Origin: Candidimonas nitroreducens
GTDB lineage: Bacteria > Pseudomonadota > Gammaproteobacteria > Burkholderiales > Burkholderiaceae_B
Reading direction: 5' to 3'
DNA: 64,000 bases
Assembly (NCBI RefSeq): GCF_002209565.1
Contig: NZ_NJIH01000012.1
Location: 1-64,000 of the forward strand
Made by a program: the position numbers and the translations under genes. How positions within the stretch are numbered: the first letter of the stretch is position 1; each line of letters begins with the position of its first letter. The notes under the pieces are model-generated. The model had not been told where the DNA came from. It saw only the letters and a program-made list of their open reading frames with translations, and ran no database searches. This document shows positions 1 through 8,451 of this stretch, one piece after another.

Positions 1-207
1 GGCGGCGCCGATAGCCGGCGCGGCTGCAGCGCCAACGGCGCCGACGGCCGGCGCCATGGCCCCGGCTGCGCCAACGGCGGGTGCGGCCGCCCCTGCGGCT
101 GCGGCGCCGGCGGCCGCCGCGGCCTGGGCGGCGGGAGCGGCGGCCGTTGCGGCATCGCCCCCTACTTGGGCCAGCACGTGCATGGCGCTATGAAGTAAAT
201 CGAACAT
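1..207 (-). CDS. exbB: ExbB-type proton channel subunit, N-terminal part only
   Basis: The open frame starts with ATG at 207 behind a plausible ribosome site (AGGAACGAG) and runs off the left edge. The 69 visible residues begin MFDLLHSAMHVLAQ and continue as a very Ala/Pro/Gly-rich stretch. No channel domain is visible, so the call rests on position: it lies 35 bases downstream of tonB on the same strand, and the tonB-exbB-exbD order is usual in Bordetella-like genomes. Alcaligenaceae ExbB/TolQ proteins often carry an Ala-rich N-terminal extension. If correct, it forms the inner-membrane motor with ExbD that energises TonB. It could instead be another Ala-rich envelope protein. Confidence 0.55.
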   Translation of the reverse strand, partial: MFDLLHSAMHVLAQVGGDAATAAAPAAQAAAAAGAAAAGAAAPAVGAAGAMAPAVGAVGAAAAPAIGAA

Positions 208-242
208 GTCTCGTTCCTATCTGCTGTCAGTCTGGTACGAAT

Positions 243-1148
243 CTATAAAACGAAATCGAAGGGAATATCGGCCATGGCGGCAAAGGCCACGCCGTTTTCC
301 GTGTAAGGCTTGAAGCGGGCCGAACGCGCCGCGTCCAGCGCCGCGTCGTCGAGCCGCGTGAAGCCCGAAGAGCTGCGCACGGTCGCCTTCATGACCTCGC
401 CCTTGGGCGAGATCACTACCCGTATCACTACCCTGCCCTGCTCGCCGCGCCGTTCGGACAGGCGCGGATAAACCGGCACCGGCCTGCGGCCCAGGTAATC
501 GATGCGGCCGATCAGCCGCGGACGATTGGGGTCGACCGGCTTGGCCGGCGCCTTGGCCACTTGTTGCTCGTCGGCGTGGCCGGACGGCGCCGCCGCCTGC
601 ACCGGCTCGGGCGCGGGCTTGACCGGCTGCGGCCGTGGCTTGGGCCGCGGCTTGTGCACCGGCTTGGGCTTCGGTTTCGGTTTGGGCTTCGGCTTGGGCG
701 GAGGCTCGGGCTTGGGTTCCGGCTTGACCTCGGGCTTGGGCTCGACATGTTCTTCGGCAGGCTGCTCGACCAGCGGAGGCGGCTCCTCCACAGGGGGCGG
801 GGGCTCTTCCACGGGAGGCGGCTCTTCCACAGGAGGCGGAGTCTGCTCTTCAGGCGGCGGCGGAGGCTCTTCCTCCGGCTCGGGCGGGGTTTCTTCCTGC
901 ACCGGCTCGGGTTCGGGCGGCTGCACCTGCTCTACCGCGGGTGTTTCGGTGGGCGCCGTATCGACCGGTTCAGGTGCGATCTCGACAAAGCGCAGCTCGG
1001 TGGAATCCGCCGGCTCGATCTCGGGCTTGACGGTCGAGGTGCTGAGAATGCCCGCCAGCACGGCAACGTGCAAGCCGAGTACCAGGAAAGCCGCCGAGAT
1101 CTTGATCAGTACCGAACGGTTTTTAGCAGGGACTCGCAGGCGCGTCAT
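243..1148 (-). CDS. tonB: Energy transducer TonB
   Basis: TonB couples the inner-membrane proton motive force to outer-membrane siderophore, heme and cobalamin receptors. The roughly 300-residue protein has one N-terminal membrane anchor (around residues 14-35), then a very long Pro-Glu and Pro-Lys periplasmic spacer (PPPVEEPPP, KPKPKPKPKP), then a C-terminal TonB domain of about 90 residues with the family pattern YPRLSERRGEQGRVVIRV and a terminal FDFVL strand. I chose the ATG at 1148 because the anchor follows it directly; a GTG at 1163 in the same frame is possible, and neither has a good Shine-Dalgarno. The exbB start follows 35 bases later, so the two are probably one operon. A Fur-box-like sequence lies about 125 bases upstream. 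Confidence 0.93.
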   Translation of the reverse strand: MTRLRVPAKNRSVLIKISAAFLVLGLHVAVLAGILSTSTVKPEIEPADSTELRFVEIAPEPVDTAPTETPAVEQVQPPEPEPVQEETPPEPEEEPPPPPEEQTPPPVEEPPPVEEPPPPVEEPPPLVEQPAEEHVEPKPEVKPEPKPEPPPKPKPKPKPKPKPVHKPRPKPRPQPVKPAPEPVQAAAPSGHADEQQVAKAPAKPVDPNRPRLIGRIDYLGRRPVPVYPRLSERRGEQGRVVIRVVISPKGEVMKATVRSSSGFTRLDDAALDAARSARFKPYTENGVAFAAMADIPFDFVL

Positions 1149-1272
1149 GAATGCGGCAGACACTAGAAAGGAAAGGGTTGCTCAAAGCCCCCGCGCACGG
1201 GCTCTGCGCAGCCGCGCAAGGCACGGCACCGTCAAGCCCCTGTCACAGGGAAGACAGCGATGTTAACAAAAA

Positions 1273-1287
1273 TAGGAATTATTCGCA
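1273..1287 (-). promoter_or_regulatory. Candidate Fur box upstream of tonB
   Basis: Read on the minus strand the sequence is TGCGAATAATTCCTA. It keeps the core of the 7-1-7 Fur consensus TGATAATNATTATCA (TG..AAT-A-ATT...A, 9 of 14 defined positions). It lies in an AT-rich island about 125 bases before the tonB start, and tonB is a classic Fur target. The match is imperfect, so this is a candidate only. Confidence 0.4.
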
Positions 1288-1403
1288 ATATCAGGGTGCC
1301 ACTTATCACAGAGTGCCACGCTGTTAGTGCCATGCTGGCCGCGACCCGGCCACTGCGCTGCAGCGCGACACCGGGTACTACCGGCATCGCGCTGCGGCCC
1401 GCA

Positions 1404-2408
1404 TTACTCGTTCACGGCAATTCCGGTGTCATGGATGATCTGCGCGAATTTCGCCGACTCGCTGCTGCGGAACGCCGCGAATTCCTGGGCGCTCATGGGC
1501 GCCGGGATCGCGCCTTGCAGTTCCAGGGTCTTCACGAATTCAGGGTCGCGCAGTATTTTCACGGTCGCGGCATTGAGCGTGTCGATGATCGCCTTGGGTG
1601 TGCCGCCGGGCGCAAAAAGGCCGAACCAGTTGACCAGGTCGTAGCCGGCGAATTGCGCCGTGCCGGCCAGCGGCGGCACCTTCGGGAAGGCCGACATGGG
1701 CTGGGTGGATGTCACCGCAATGGGCCGCACCTTGCCGCTTTGTATGTAAGGCTGCAGCGCGGCGCCGCTGGCGAAAGTCATGCTTACGTGCTGCGCGGCC
1801 ACGTCGGCGATCTGCTGCGCGGCGCCTTTGTAGGGGATGTGGCGTATGTGCGTGCCGGCCATCTTGTTGAAGAGCTCGCCCGACAGGTTCTGGATATTGC
1901 CCACCCCGCTCGAGGAATAAGTCATGGCCCTGGGATGCGCCTTGGCGTATTTGACCAGTTCCGCGGCGTTCTTGACGGGTATCCCCATGTTGACCACCAG
2001 CAGGTTGGGTATCCGCGCGATCAGGGAAATGGGCGCCAGATCCTTGGCCGGATCGTAGGCCATGTGCTTGTACAAATGCGGGTTGATGGCGGTCTCGCCG
2101 GAACTGGCCAGCAGTATGGTCAGCCCGTCGGGTTTGGAATGCGCCACGTAGCCCGCGCCTATCATGGCGCTGGCCCCGGGCTTGTTCTCGACGATGACCG
2201 GCTGCTTCAGCGCCTCGTTGAGCTTCTTGGCGAAGATGCGGCCGACGATGTCCACGCCGCCCCCCGCCGAAAACGGCACCACGAGGCGTATCGGCGCGTC
2301 CGGATACGACGCAGCCGCGGCGCTGCCGCCCGCCAATGCCAGCACGGCCGCACACACGCCTGCCGGCAATACCCGGCGCAGGCCCTTGCGCTTGTAGAAT
2401 GAAATCAT
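1404..2408 (-). CDS. Bug-family (TctC-type) periplasmic solute receptor
   Basis: A 334-residue secreted binding protein of the Bug (Bordetella uptake gene) family. These are receptors of tripartite tricarboxylate transporters, though many are orphans with unknown ligands. Visible signs are an N-terminal signal peptide ending near AAAASYPDAP, the family start PIRLVVPFSAGGGVDIVGR, and the VIVENKPGA and HIPYKGA motifs. The start at 2408 follows a strong AAGGAGA site and overlaps the stop of the lactonase gene by four bases (ATGA), so translation is probably coupled. No TctA/TctB membrane genes are adjacent. Lying in an operon with aconitase, a citrate-like tricarboxylate ligand is a reasonable guess but is inference. 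Confidence 0.9.
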   Translation of the reverse strand: MISFYKRKGLRRVLPAGVCAAVLALAGGSAAAASYPDAPIRLVVPFSAGGGVDIVGRIFAKKLNEALKQPVIVENKPGASAMIGAGYVAHSKPDGLTILLASSGETAINPHLYKHMAYDPAKDLAPISLIARIPNLLVVNMGIPVKNAAELVKYAKAHPRAMTYSSSGVGNIQNLSGELFNKMAGTHIRHIPYKGAAQQIADVAAQHVSMTFASGAALQPYIQSGKVRPIAVTSTQPMSAFPKVPPLAGTAQFAGYDLVNWFGLFAPGGTPKAIIDTLNAATVKILRDPEFVKTLELQGAIPAPMSAQEFAAFRSSESAKFAQIIHDTGIAVNE

Positions 2409-3577
2409 GCTTGTCTCCTTGAAATTGATGAAACCGATGAGCTTGCAGCGGTCTTGAAGACCACGCTGACCGGGCTGCCCACAGGCACGACCGGCGCGGC
2501 CAGGCGCAAGGCGCCGGAATCCGGATCCACATGGAAAACCGCGATGCCGTCGCTGTCTTCGTGGGCGACGAACAGGCTGCGGCCGTCCGGATCCAGGGTG
2601 ATGAAACGCGGTGTTGCCCCCAGGGCGTCCTGCACCCCCAGAAACTCCAGCCAGCCGCTGGCGGCGTCGATCGCATACATCGCGATACTGTCCAACCCGC
2701 GGTTGCTGGCATAAAGAAAACGCCCGGCCGGATCGACCACGACGCCCGAGGCGCGGCTGTTGCCGGTGTAGCTCTGCGGCAGGGTCGGAATGATCTGCAG
2801 CGGCTCCAGCCGCGCCGTGCCCGGCTCGTAGCGATACGAGGTCACGGTGGAATCCAGCTCGTTGACCACATAGGCCAGCGGCAGCCGCGGATGAAACACC
2901 AGGTTGCGCGGGCCCGCATGCTCGCGGCACACGGCATACGACACCGGCCGCAGACGGCCCTCTTCGAAGGCCAGGCAGAACACCCGATCCAGCCCCTTGT
3001 CGGGCACTAGCACGTGGCGCCCGGCAGGGTCGAAGGGATTGAAGTGCGGCTTGGAATGCGGCTGCTCGATGCGGTGCGGGCCGGCTGGCCCCTCCAGGCG
3101 CAGCGTCTGCGCCACCGTGCCGATCCGGCCCTCGGGCGAAATCGGCAGCACCGCCAGCGAACTGGACAAATGGTTCGACACCACCAGGAAACGCTCGCTG
3201 GGATCCAAGGCCAGATGCACCGGATTCGTGCCGCCCGTGTCCTGCGTGTTCAACAAGGCGATGCGGCCGTCCTCGCCGATGTCGAAAGAACTGACCTGCC
3301 GGCTGTCGCCATGCACCGTATACAGGTGGCGCTGGGCGCGGTCGATGGCCAGGAACGAAGGGTTCACCAGCCCGCCGAACTCTTGCAGCAGCGTCAGTGC
3401 CGCGCGGCCGGGGTCATAGCGGAACACGCTGATGCCCTTGCCGCGGGCATTGCGCTCGCGCGTGGTGCGGCTGCCCACGTAGGCAAAGTACGAGCCGGCG
3501 CCGCCCGTCGGCAAGGGCTCTTGTGGCTGTGCCTCTTGTGGCTGTGCCGCGTGCGCTCCGTGGGCCGGAGCGCTCAT
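2405..3577 (-). CDS. Lactonase-family beta-propeller protein (6-phosphogluconolactonase-like)
   Basis: A 390-residue protein of the 7-bladed lactonase family (YbhE/Pgl type). Repeated blade motifs such as FDIGEDGRIALLN, GPRNLVFHPRLPLAYVVNE and GRFLYASNRG with short Asp-Gly-Arg turns are visible. Family members hydrolyse 6-phosphogluconolactone or other sugar lactones in the cytoplasm; the substrate here is not shown by sequence. There is no obvious signal peptide; the first 20 residues are Ala/Gln/Pro-rich. It overlaps acnA upstream by four bases and the Bug receptor downstream by four, so it is the middle gene of a three-gene operon, which hints at organic-acid or lactone use. Confidence 0.87.
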   Translation of the reverse strand: MSAPAHGAHAAQPQEAQPQEPLPTGGAGSYFAYVGSRTTRERNARGKGISVFRYDPGRAALTLLQEFGGLVNPSFLAIDRAQRHLYTVHGDSRQVSSFDIGEDGRIALLNTQDTGGTNPVHLALDPSERFLVVSNHLSSSLAVLPISPEGRIGTVAQTLRLEGPAGPHRIEQPHSKPHFNPFDPAGRHVLVPDKGLDRVFCLAFEEGRLRPVSYAVCREHAGPRNLVFHPRLPLAYVVNELDSTVTSYRYEPGTARLEPLQIIPTLPQSYTGNSRASGVVVDPAGRFLYASNRGLDSIAMYAIDAASGWLEFLGVQDALGATPRFITLDPDGRSLFVAHEDSDGIAVFHVDPDSGALRLAAPVVPVGSPVSVVFKTAASSSVSSISRRQA

Positions 3578-6366
3578 CGGGCAGTTCCTTGCAAGCCGCC
3601 GTCACCGGCCTGGGCGCCGCCCGTGCCGGCCATCTTGCGCACCACGAAAGGCAGCACGCCGCCGTGGCGCAGATAAAGAATTTCCTGTTGCGAGTCGATG
3701 CGCAGGGTCAGGCCCAGTTCGGTGCCGCGCCCCTGCGCGTCGCGTATGCGCAGCGTCACGGCATTGGCGCCCACGGCGATGTGCTCCAGGCCGTCGAAGT
3801 CCAGTTCTTCGTCGCCGCGCAGCCGCAGGGCGCCGTAGTCGAAGCCGGCCGGGAACTCCAGCGGATACACCCCCATGCCGATCAGATTGCTGCGGTGTAT
3901 GCGCTCGAAGCTGAGCGCGACCACAGCCTTGACCCCCAGCAAAGCCTGGGCCTTGGCCGCCCAGTCGCGGCTGGAGCCCGCGCCGTAGTTGATGCCGCTC
4001 ATGATGACCAGGTCGATGCCGCGCTCGATGTACGGGCGCGAGGCCTCATAGACCGGCAGCACTTCCGTGTGCTCGACATTCCAGGCATGGCCGCCGCTGC
4101 CGGCCTGCTGCACGCCCTCTATCAGATTGCGTACCGCGACATTGGTATAGGCGCCGCGCAGCATCACCTCGTGGTTGCTGCGGCGCGTGGAATATTGATT
4201 CAAGTCCTCCGAGCGCTCGCCGCGCTGCAGCAGCCACTGCCCCGCCAGGCTCGACGCCGGAATCGCCCCCGCCGGCGATATATGGTCGGTCGTGACGTTG
4301 TCGCCAAGCTGCATCAGCACGCGCGCGCCTTTTATCGCGCCGCGCAGCGGGGCCTGTGCAGGCACCGATTCCAGGTAGCCCGGGCGGCGCAGATACGTGG
4401 AGCGCGGATCCCAGGCATATAGCGTGCCGTGCGGCGCTTCGAGCCGCGCCCATTGGGGCGTGCCGTCCCAGGCGCTGCGGGCGCGCGCGCGGAAGTCTTC
4501 GGTGCGCACCCAGTGCGACGCCAGCTCGCGCACCTCGGCGTCCGAGGGCATCAGGTCGCGCAGGAACACCTCGTGGCCGGCGGCATCGCGGCCTATCGGC
4601 TCGGCACCGATGTCTATATCTATCGTTCCCGCCAAGGCGTACGCCACCACCAGCGCGGGCGAAGCCAGATAGCCTGCCGGCACTTTCGGATTGACGCGCC
4701 CGGCGAAATTGCGATTGCCCGACAGCACCGCAACGCCCTTGAAGCCCCGGTCGGCCAGGCTTTCCATGTGCGGCTCGAGGCGCCCCGAATTGCCGATGCA
4801 GGTCATACAGCCGAAGCCCGTCAGGTCGAAGCCCAGCGCGGCCAGATCATCGAGCAGGCCCGAAGCGCGCAGATAATCGGCGACCACCTGCGAGCCCGGG
4901 GACAAGGAAGTCTTGACCCAGGGCTTGGGGCGCAGCCCCAGGCCGCGGGCCTTGCGCGCCAGCAGTCCGGCCTGGATCATCACGTCCGGATTGGCGGTGT
5001 TGGTGCAGCTGGTGATGGCGGCGATCACCACCGCCCCCTCGCGCGGGCTGCCCACGCCCGCCGCAGCCGCGTCGGCTCCGGCTGCAGCCTCTATGGTTGC
5101 GGCGCCGCCTGCGGCACCTGTTGTGGCCTGCTCCCCGGGCAGCACCGGCCGCCGGCCGGCAGCGCCCTCTTCCCGCACGTGCCCGATCGGCACTTGATCG
5201 AAGAAGGAACGGCGTGCCTGTGCCAGGCTGCGCCGCTGGTGCGGCTGGAAGGGGCCGGCCACGCTGGGCTCGACGCTCGCAAGGTCGAGCTCGAGCACCT
5301 CGTCGAAATGCGGCTCGGGCATATCGTCGCGACGCCAGAGCCGTTGCGCGCGCAGGTAGCTGCCTACTCGTTCCAGGTGCTCGCCGCTGCGACCCGACAG
5401 GCGCAGATAGCGCTGTGTTTCATCGTCGTAGGGGAAGAACACCACCGTTGCGCCATACTCGGGCGCCATGTTCGAAACAGTGCCGCGCGCGCCCCAGCCC
5501 AGCGTCGACACACCCGGGCCGTAGAACTCGACGAACTTCCCGACCACGCCGCGGGCGCGCAGCAGCTCGGCCAGCCGCAGGGCCAGGTCGGTAGCTGTCG
5601 CGCCGGCCGGCAGGCGATTGCTCAGGCGCACGCCCAGCACGCGCGGAAACGGAATCGGCACCGGCTCACCCACCAGCGCGGCCTGGCCTTCCAGGCCGCC
5701 CACGCCCCAAGCCAGCACGCCGATGGCATTGATCATGGGGGTATGGCTGTCGGTGGCCACCATATCGTCCGGATGCAGCAGCATGCCGCCGCCGGGCATG
5801 GCTGTCTCGCACACCACCTGCGCCACGACCTCCATGTTCATCTGGTGGATGATGCCGGTGCCGGGCGGAATCACCTTGAAATTGTCCAGGCTGTTCTGCG
5901 CCCAGCGGATGTAGCGGTAGCGTTCACCGTTGCGGCGGAAATCGATGTCCAGATTGCGCTGCAGCGCATCGGGCCGGGCGTATTCCTCGACGATCACCGA
6001 ATGGTCGATGGCCAGCACGGCGGGAATCACGGGATTGACGCGCGCCGGATCGCCGCCCAGCGCATGCACCGCATCACGCATCCCGGCGAAATCGACCAGA
6101 GCCGGCAGACAGGTGGTGTCGTGCATCATCAGGCGGTTCGGATAGAACGGCACCTCGCAGTCCGGCCCCTGACCCGCGGCCCGCGCCAGCACCGAGTCCA
6201 GCGCCTGCGGCGCGCAGCGCGCCACGTTCTCGATCAATAGCCGCAAGGAAAAAGGCAAGCGCGCCAGGCGTTCGGCGCCGACCACCTTCAGCAGATCGAC
6301 GTATTGATACGGCCGAGCGCCGACAGTAACGGAGCTCAGGTGTTGCGGCAGAGGTTTGATGTCCAT
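3574..6366 (-). CDS. acnA: Aconitate hydratase A
   Basis: A cytoplasmic [4Fe-4S] enzyme that interconverts citrate and isocitrate through cis-aconitate. The 930-residue product is slightly longer than the usual 890-900. It has the family order: large catalytic domains with SCTNTANP (cluster Cys454) and GCMTCIGNSG (Cys520 and Cys523), then a C-terminal swivel domain with GDNVTTDHISPAG and SSRDWAAKA. The excess length comes from an Ala/Gly-rich insertion at about residues 410-445, just before SCTN. I chose ATG 6366 (MDIKPLPQ) over an upstream in-frame start at 6426 because homology-like sequence begins there. It leads the acnA-lactonase-Bug operon, with a sigma70-like promoter upstream. A second aconitase-family gene lies at 17385-19553. 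Confidence 0.95.
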   Translation of the reverse strand: MDIKPLPQHLSSVTVGARPYQYVDLLKVVGAERLARLPFSLRLLIENVARCAPQALDSVLARAAGQGPDCEVPFYPNRLMMHDTTCLPALVDFAGMRDAVHALGGDPARVNPVIPAVLAIDHSVIVEEYARPDALQRNLDIDFRRNGERYRYIRWAQNSLDNFKVIPPGTGIIHQMNMEVVAQVVCETAMPGGGMLLHPDDMVATDSHTPMINAIGVLAWGVGGLEGQAALVGEPVPIPFPRVLGVRLSNRLPAGATATDLALRLAELLRARGVVGKFVEFYGPGVSTLGWGARGTVSNMAPEYGATVVFFPYDDETQRYLRLSGRSGEHLERVGSYLRAQRLWRRDDMPEPHFDEVLELDLASVEPSVAGPFQPHQRRSLAQARRSFFDQVPIGHVREEGAAGRRPVLPGEQATTGAAGGAATIEAAAGADAAAAGVGSPREGAVVIAAITSCTNTANPDVMIQAGLLARKARGLGLRPKPWVKTSLSPGSQVVADYLRASGLLDDLAALGFDLTGFGCMTCIGNSGRLEPHMESLADRGFKGVAVLSGNRNFAGRVNPKVPAGYLASPALVVAYALAGTIDIDIGAEPIGRDAAGHEVFLRDLMPSDAEVRELASHWVRTEDFRARARSAWDGTPQWARLEAPHGTLYAWDPRSTYLRRPGYLESVPAQAPLRGAIKGARVLMQLGDNVTTDHISPAGAIPASSLAGQWLLQRGERSEDLNQYSTRRSNHEVMLRGAYTNVAVRNLIEGVQQAGSGGHAWNVEHTEVLPVYEASRPYIERGIDLVIMSGINYGAGSSRDWAAKAQALLGVKAVVALSFERIHRSNLIGMGVYPLEFPAGFDYGALRLRGDEELDFDGLEHIAVGANAVTLRIRDAQGRGTELGLTLRIDSQQEILYLRHGGVLPFVVRKMAGTGGAQAGDGGLQGTAR

Positions 6367-6432
6367 GATCGCGTTCGCATTTCCAGTTCGGAAATGCGCT
6401 TGCGGCGAGGCCGCGCACTTCCACATGCAGCA

Positions 6433-6461
6433 ATGCTAGCGATGGGACGGATCAGCGACAA
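6433..6461 (-). promoter_or_regulatory. Predicted sigma70 promoter of the acnA operon
   Basis: On the minus strand TTGTCG and TAGCAT are separated by 17 bases, each matching four of six consensus positions. A start near 6425 would give a leader of about 60 bases before the acnA ATG. Confidence 0.4.
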
Positions 6462-6522
6462 TTGGTCATTTGCCACTGCTGCGTTCTCGTTTGGAGAACG
6501 CGTGGCTGCCGAGCGCGCGTAT

Positions 6523-6557
6523 AAAAAAAGCACTTGAAAGAAATTTTCAAGTGCTTT
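6523..6557 (-). terminator. Rho-independent terminator after tRNA-Val
   Basis: A perfect 13-bp stem (6527-6539 with 6545-6557, GCACTTGAAA core) with a 5-base loop is followed, on the minus strand, by a run of seven U. It lies 18 bases beyond the 3' end of the tRNA. Confidence 0.9.
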
Positions 6558-6575
6558 GATCGGCTGCGGAAATCT

Positions 6576-6651
6576 TGGTGGGTGCTACAGGGGTCGAACC
6601 TGTGACCTACGCCTTGTAAGGGCGCCGCTCTACCAACTGAGCTAAGCACCC
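6576..6651 (-). tRNA. tRNA-Val (anticodon TAC)
   Basis: A 76-base cloverleaf with encoded CCA. The acceptor GGGTGCT pairs with AGCACCC, the T arm has TTCGAAC, the D arm is GCTC...GAGC, and the anticodon loop CTTACAA gives TAC (Val). It sits between hupB and acnA on the same strand and has its own terminator. Confidence 0.97.
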
Positions 6652-6758
6652 CTTTGTGTCGTGTGCCAGGGGCCGCCAGATTTCCCGCGAAATGCGAGGG
6701 CCAGATTATAGCCAGTCGCAGGTGCCCGCGCAAATAGCGCGGAGCACCAGACCGTGCA

Positions 6759-7031
6759 TTAGTTGACGGCGTCTTTCAGGGCTTTGCCCGGACGGAACTT
6801 GGGTACCTTGGCCTTTTTGATCTTGATGGCTTCGCCGGTGCGGGGATTGCGGCCGGTGCGGGCAGCGCGTTCGGACACGGCAAAGGTACCGAACCCAACC
6901 AAGGTCACCGAACCTTTCTTTTTGAGAGTGGTCTTGACTGCGCCGATGAATGCGTCGAGCGCACGGCCGGCGTCGGCCTTGGACAGATCGGCTTTACTAG
7001 AAATGTGTTCGATGAGTTCAGTTTTGTTCAT
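6759..7031 (-). CDS. hupB: DNA-binding protein HU (beta type)
   Basis: A 90-residue nucleoid protein that binds and bends DNA as a dimer. It has the full HU pattern: [10 protein letters not shown] helix pair, [11 protein letters not shown] beta region, the DNA-binding arm with GRNPRTGE, and the C-terminal [16 protein letters not shown]. The length is exactly that of the family. An AGGGGTG ribosome site precedes the ATG. The tRNA-Val gene lies 107 bases downstream on the same strand. Confidence 0.97.
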   Translation of the reverse strand: MNKTELIEHISSKADLSKADAGRALDAFIGAVKTTLKKKGSVTLVGFGTFAVSERAARTGRNPRTGEAIKIKKAKVPKFRPGKALKDAVN

Positions 7032-7440
7032 TAAGGTTCACCCCTAGAAATTATTAAAACCAGACGCCCCCAACGAAAGAGTGCAGTCTGGCGCTTTATT
7101 GAAAGACCGGCAGCGAACGCGATCTGCCGGGCTGCCTTATAACCGTCGATGGCTTTTTTACGCAAGCGGCGCAAGCAAGACATGCGATCCGTTTGCTAAC
7201 GCGTATTAAGCCTTTTTAAAAAAGGGCTGTCAAGCAAAACACCCCTCAAGACCCGCATCGTTACTGGCTTTTTTGTTTCCGAGTGACAACATTGTCAATT
7301 TTCTTCAAGACTATGGCTTGCGGGCCGGCCCCGCGCACCACACTGGCGCACCCGCGCGCACGAGCCGGCTGCCATGCGCGCCCCGCTGATGTATTCTCCG
7401 GGAAGCTGGCACCCAAGCCTGCACACGCAATGTTCCCGCG
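7032..7440. other. Divergent intergenic region between hupB and a LysR gene
   Basis: About 410 bases without a supported gene. It must hold the hupB promoter (minus strand) and the LysR promoter (plus strand). An AT-rich palindrome-like stretch around 7208-7229 (AGCC, T-run, A-run, GGGCT) is the main visible structure. I see no further conserved motif. Confidence 0.6.
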
Positions 7441-8337
7441 ATGAAATACGACCTGACGACGCTTGCCATCCTGCTTGCGGTGGCCGAAGAAAAAAACCTT
7501 ACACGGGCCGCGCGGCGCCGCCACCTGGCGGTCTCGGCGGTAAGCAAACGCATCAAAGAACTGGAAGACCAGGTCGGCGCGCCGCTGCTGGCGCGTTATT
7601 CGCGCGGGGTGGAACTGACCCCGGCCGGGCAATCCATGGTGTTCTACGCGCGCCAGCTGCAAGCGGTTCTGGGGCAGATGGAAAACGAATTGGCCGATTA
7701 CGGCGGCGGCATCAAGGGGCACGTGCGCATCCACGCCATCACCTCGGCCATCGCCCAGTTTCTGCCCAGGGACATCGCGCGCTTTGTCGCGGCCTACCCC
7801 CTGATCCGCTTCGACATCGAGGAGCGTGTCGGCTCGGCCGTGGTGCAGGCCGTGTGCGACGGCAGCGCCGATCTGGGCATCTTCGCGCAACAGACGCCGG
7901 CGCAGGGCCTGGAAGTGTTTCCCTACCGGCGCGACGAGCTGATCGCCCTGGTGGGGCGCGGCCATGCTCTGGCGCGCAAGAGCCGCGTAACATTCGACGA
8001 AATCATCGAGCACGAGTTCGTCGGCCCGCACGTGGACAGCTCGGTGCATACCCTGCTGACGACCGAGGCCGCACGACGCGGACGCAGCCTGGCATTCAAG
8101 ATCCGCATCAGCAGCTTCGAGAGCATGTGCCAGATGGTCGAGGCCGGCCTGGGCCTGGCGCTGATGCCGCGCGCCCTGGCGCAGCCGCACCTGAAGGGCA
8201 CGGGCCTCAAGGCCCTGACGCTGAACGAACCCTGGGCGCGGCGCGATCTGCTCATGGGGGTGCGCAGCCTGCGCGATGCCACGCCCACGGTCAAGGCCCT
8301 GCTCGACAGCTTGAGCGGGCGCGGCCAGGCCGATTGA
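7441..8337 (+). CDS. LysR-family transcriptional regulator
   Basis: A 298-residue regulator with an N-terminal winged helix-turn-helix (residues about 1-60; AARRRHLAVSAVSKRIKELE is the recognition helix region, followed by LTPAG) and a C-terminal periplasmic-binding-like effector domain (about 90-295). It belongs by eye to the same subgroup as the LysR proteins at 19759-20646 and 41528-42451, which accompany Bug receptors. Here no Bug gene is adjacent: hupB is divergent and a PLP enzyme is convergent. Target and effector cannot be told from sequence. Confidence 0.92.
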   Translation: MKYDLTTLAILLAVAEEKNLTRAARRRHLAVSAVSKRIKELEDQVGAPLLARYSRGVELTPAGQSMVFYARQLQAVLGQMENELADYGGGIKGHVRIHAITSAIAQFLPRDIARFVAAYPLIRFDIEERVGSAVVQAVCDGSADLGIFAQQTPAQGLEVFPYRRDELIALVGRGHALARKSRVTFDEIIEHEFVGPHVDSSVHTLLTTEAARRGRSLAFKIRISSFESMCQMVEAGLGLALMPRALAQPHLKGTGLKALTLNEPWARRDLLMGVRSLRDATPTVKALLDSLSGRGQAD

Positions 8338-8451
8338 ATGAAGGCCGGGCAACGGCGCAGCTGCCCCGGGCCGGCAAGCCCGGCGCCATGCAATCCGGCA
8401 AGCCGGGACACGAGCCGGGACAGGATGTAAGCCGGGGCGCGAGCCGACCGG

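Noticed and set aside
502-1266. Long plus-strand open frames rich in Gly/Ser opposite tonB
   Set aside because: They are the antisense image of the Pro-rich TonB spacer; no ribosome site, no recognisable fold.
7261-8352. 363-residue minus-strand frame opposite the LysR gene at 7441
   Set aside because: Antisense shadow of a clear LysR gene, His/Gln/Arg-rich without any family motif.
8338-8451. GC-rich inverted repeats between the LysR gene and the PLP enzyme gene as a terminator
   Set aside because: Several short overlapping CCGG-type stems are possible but none is dominant and none has a U tract; not supported as a defined terminator.
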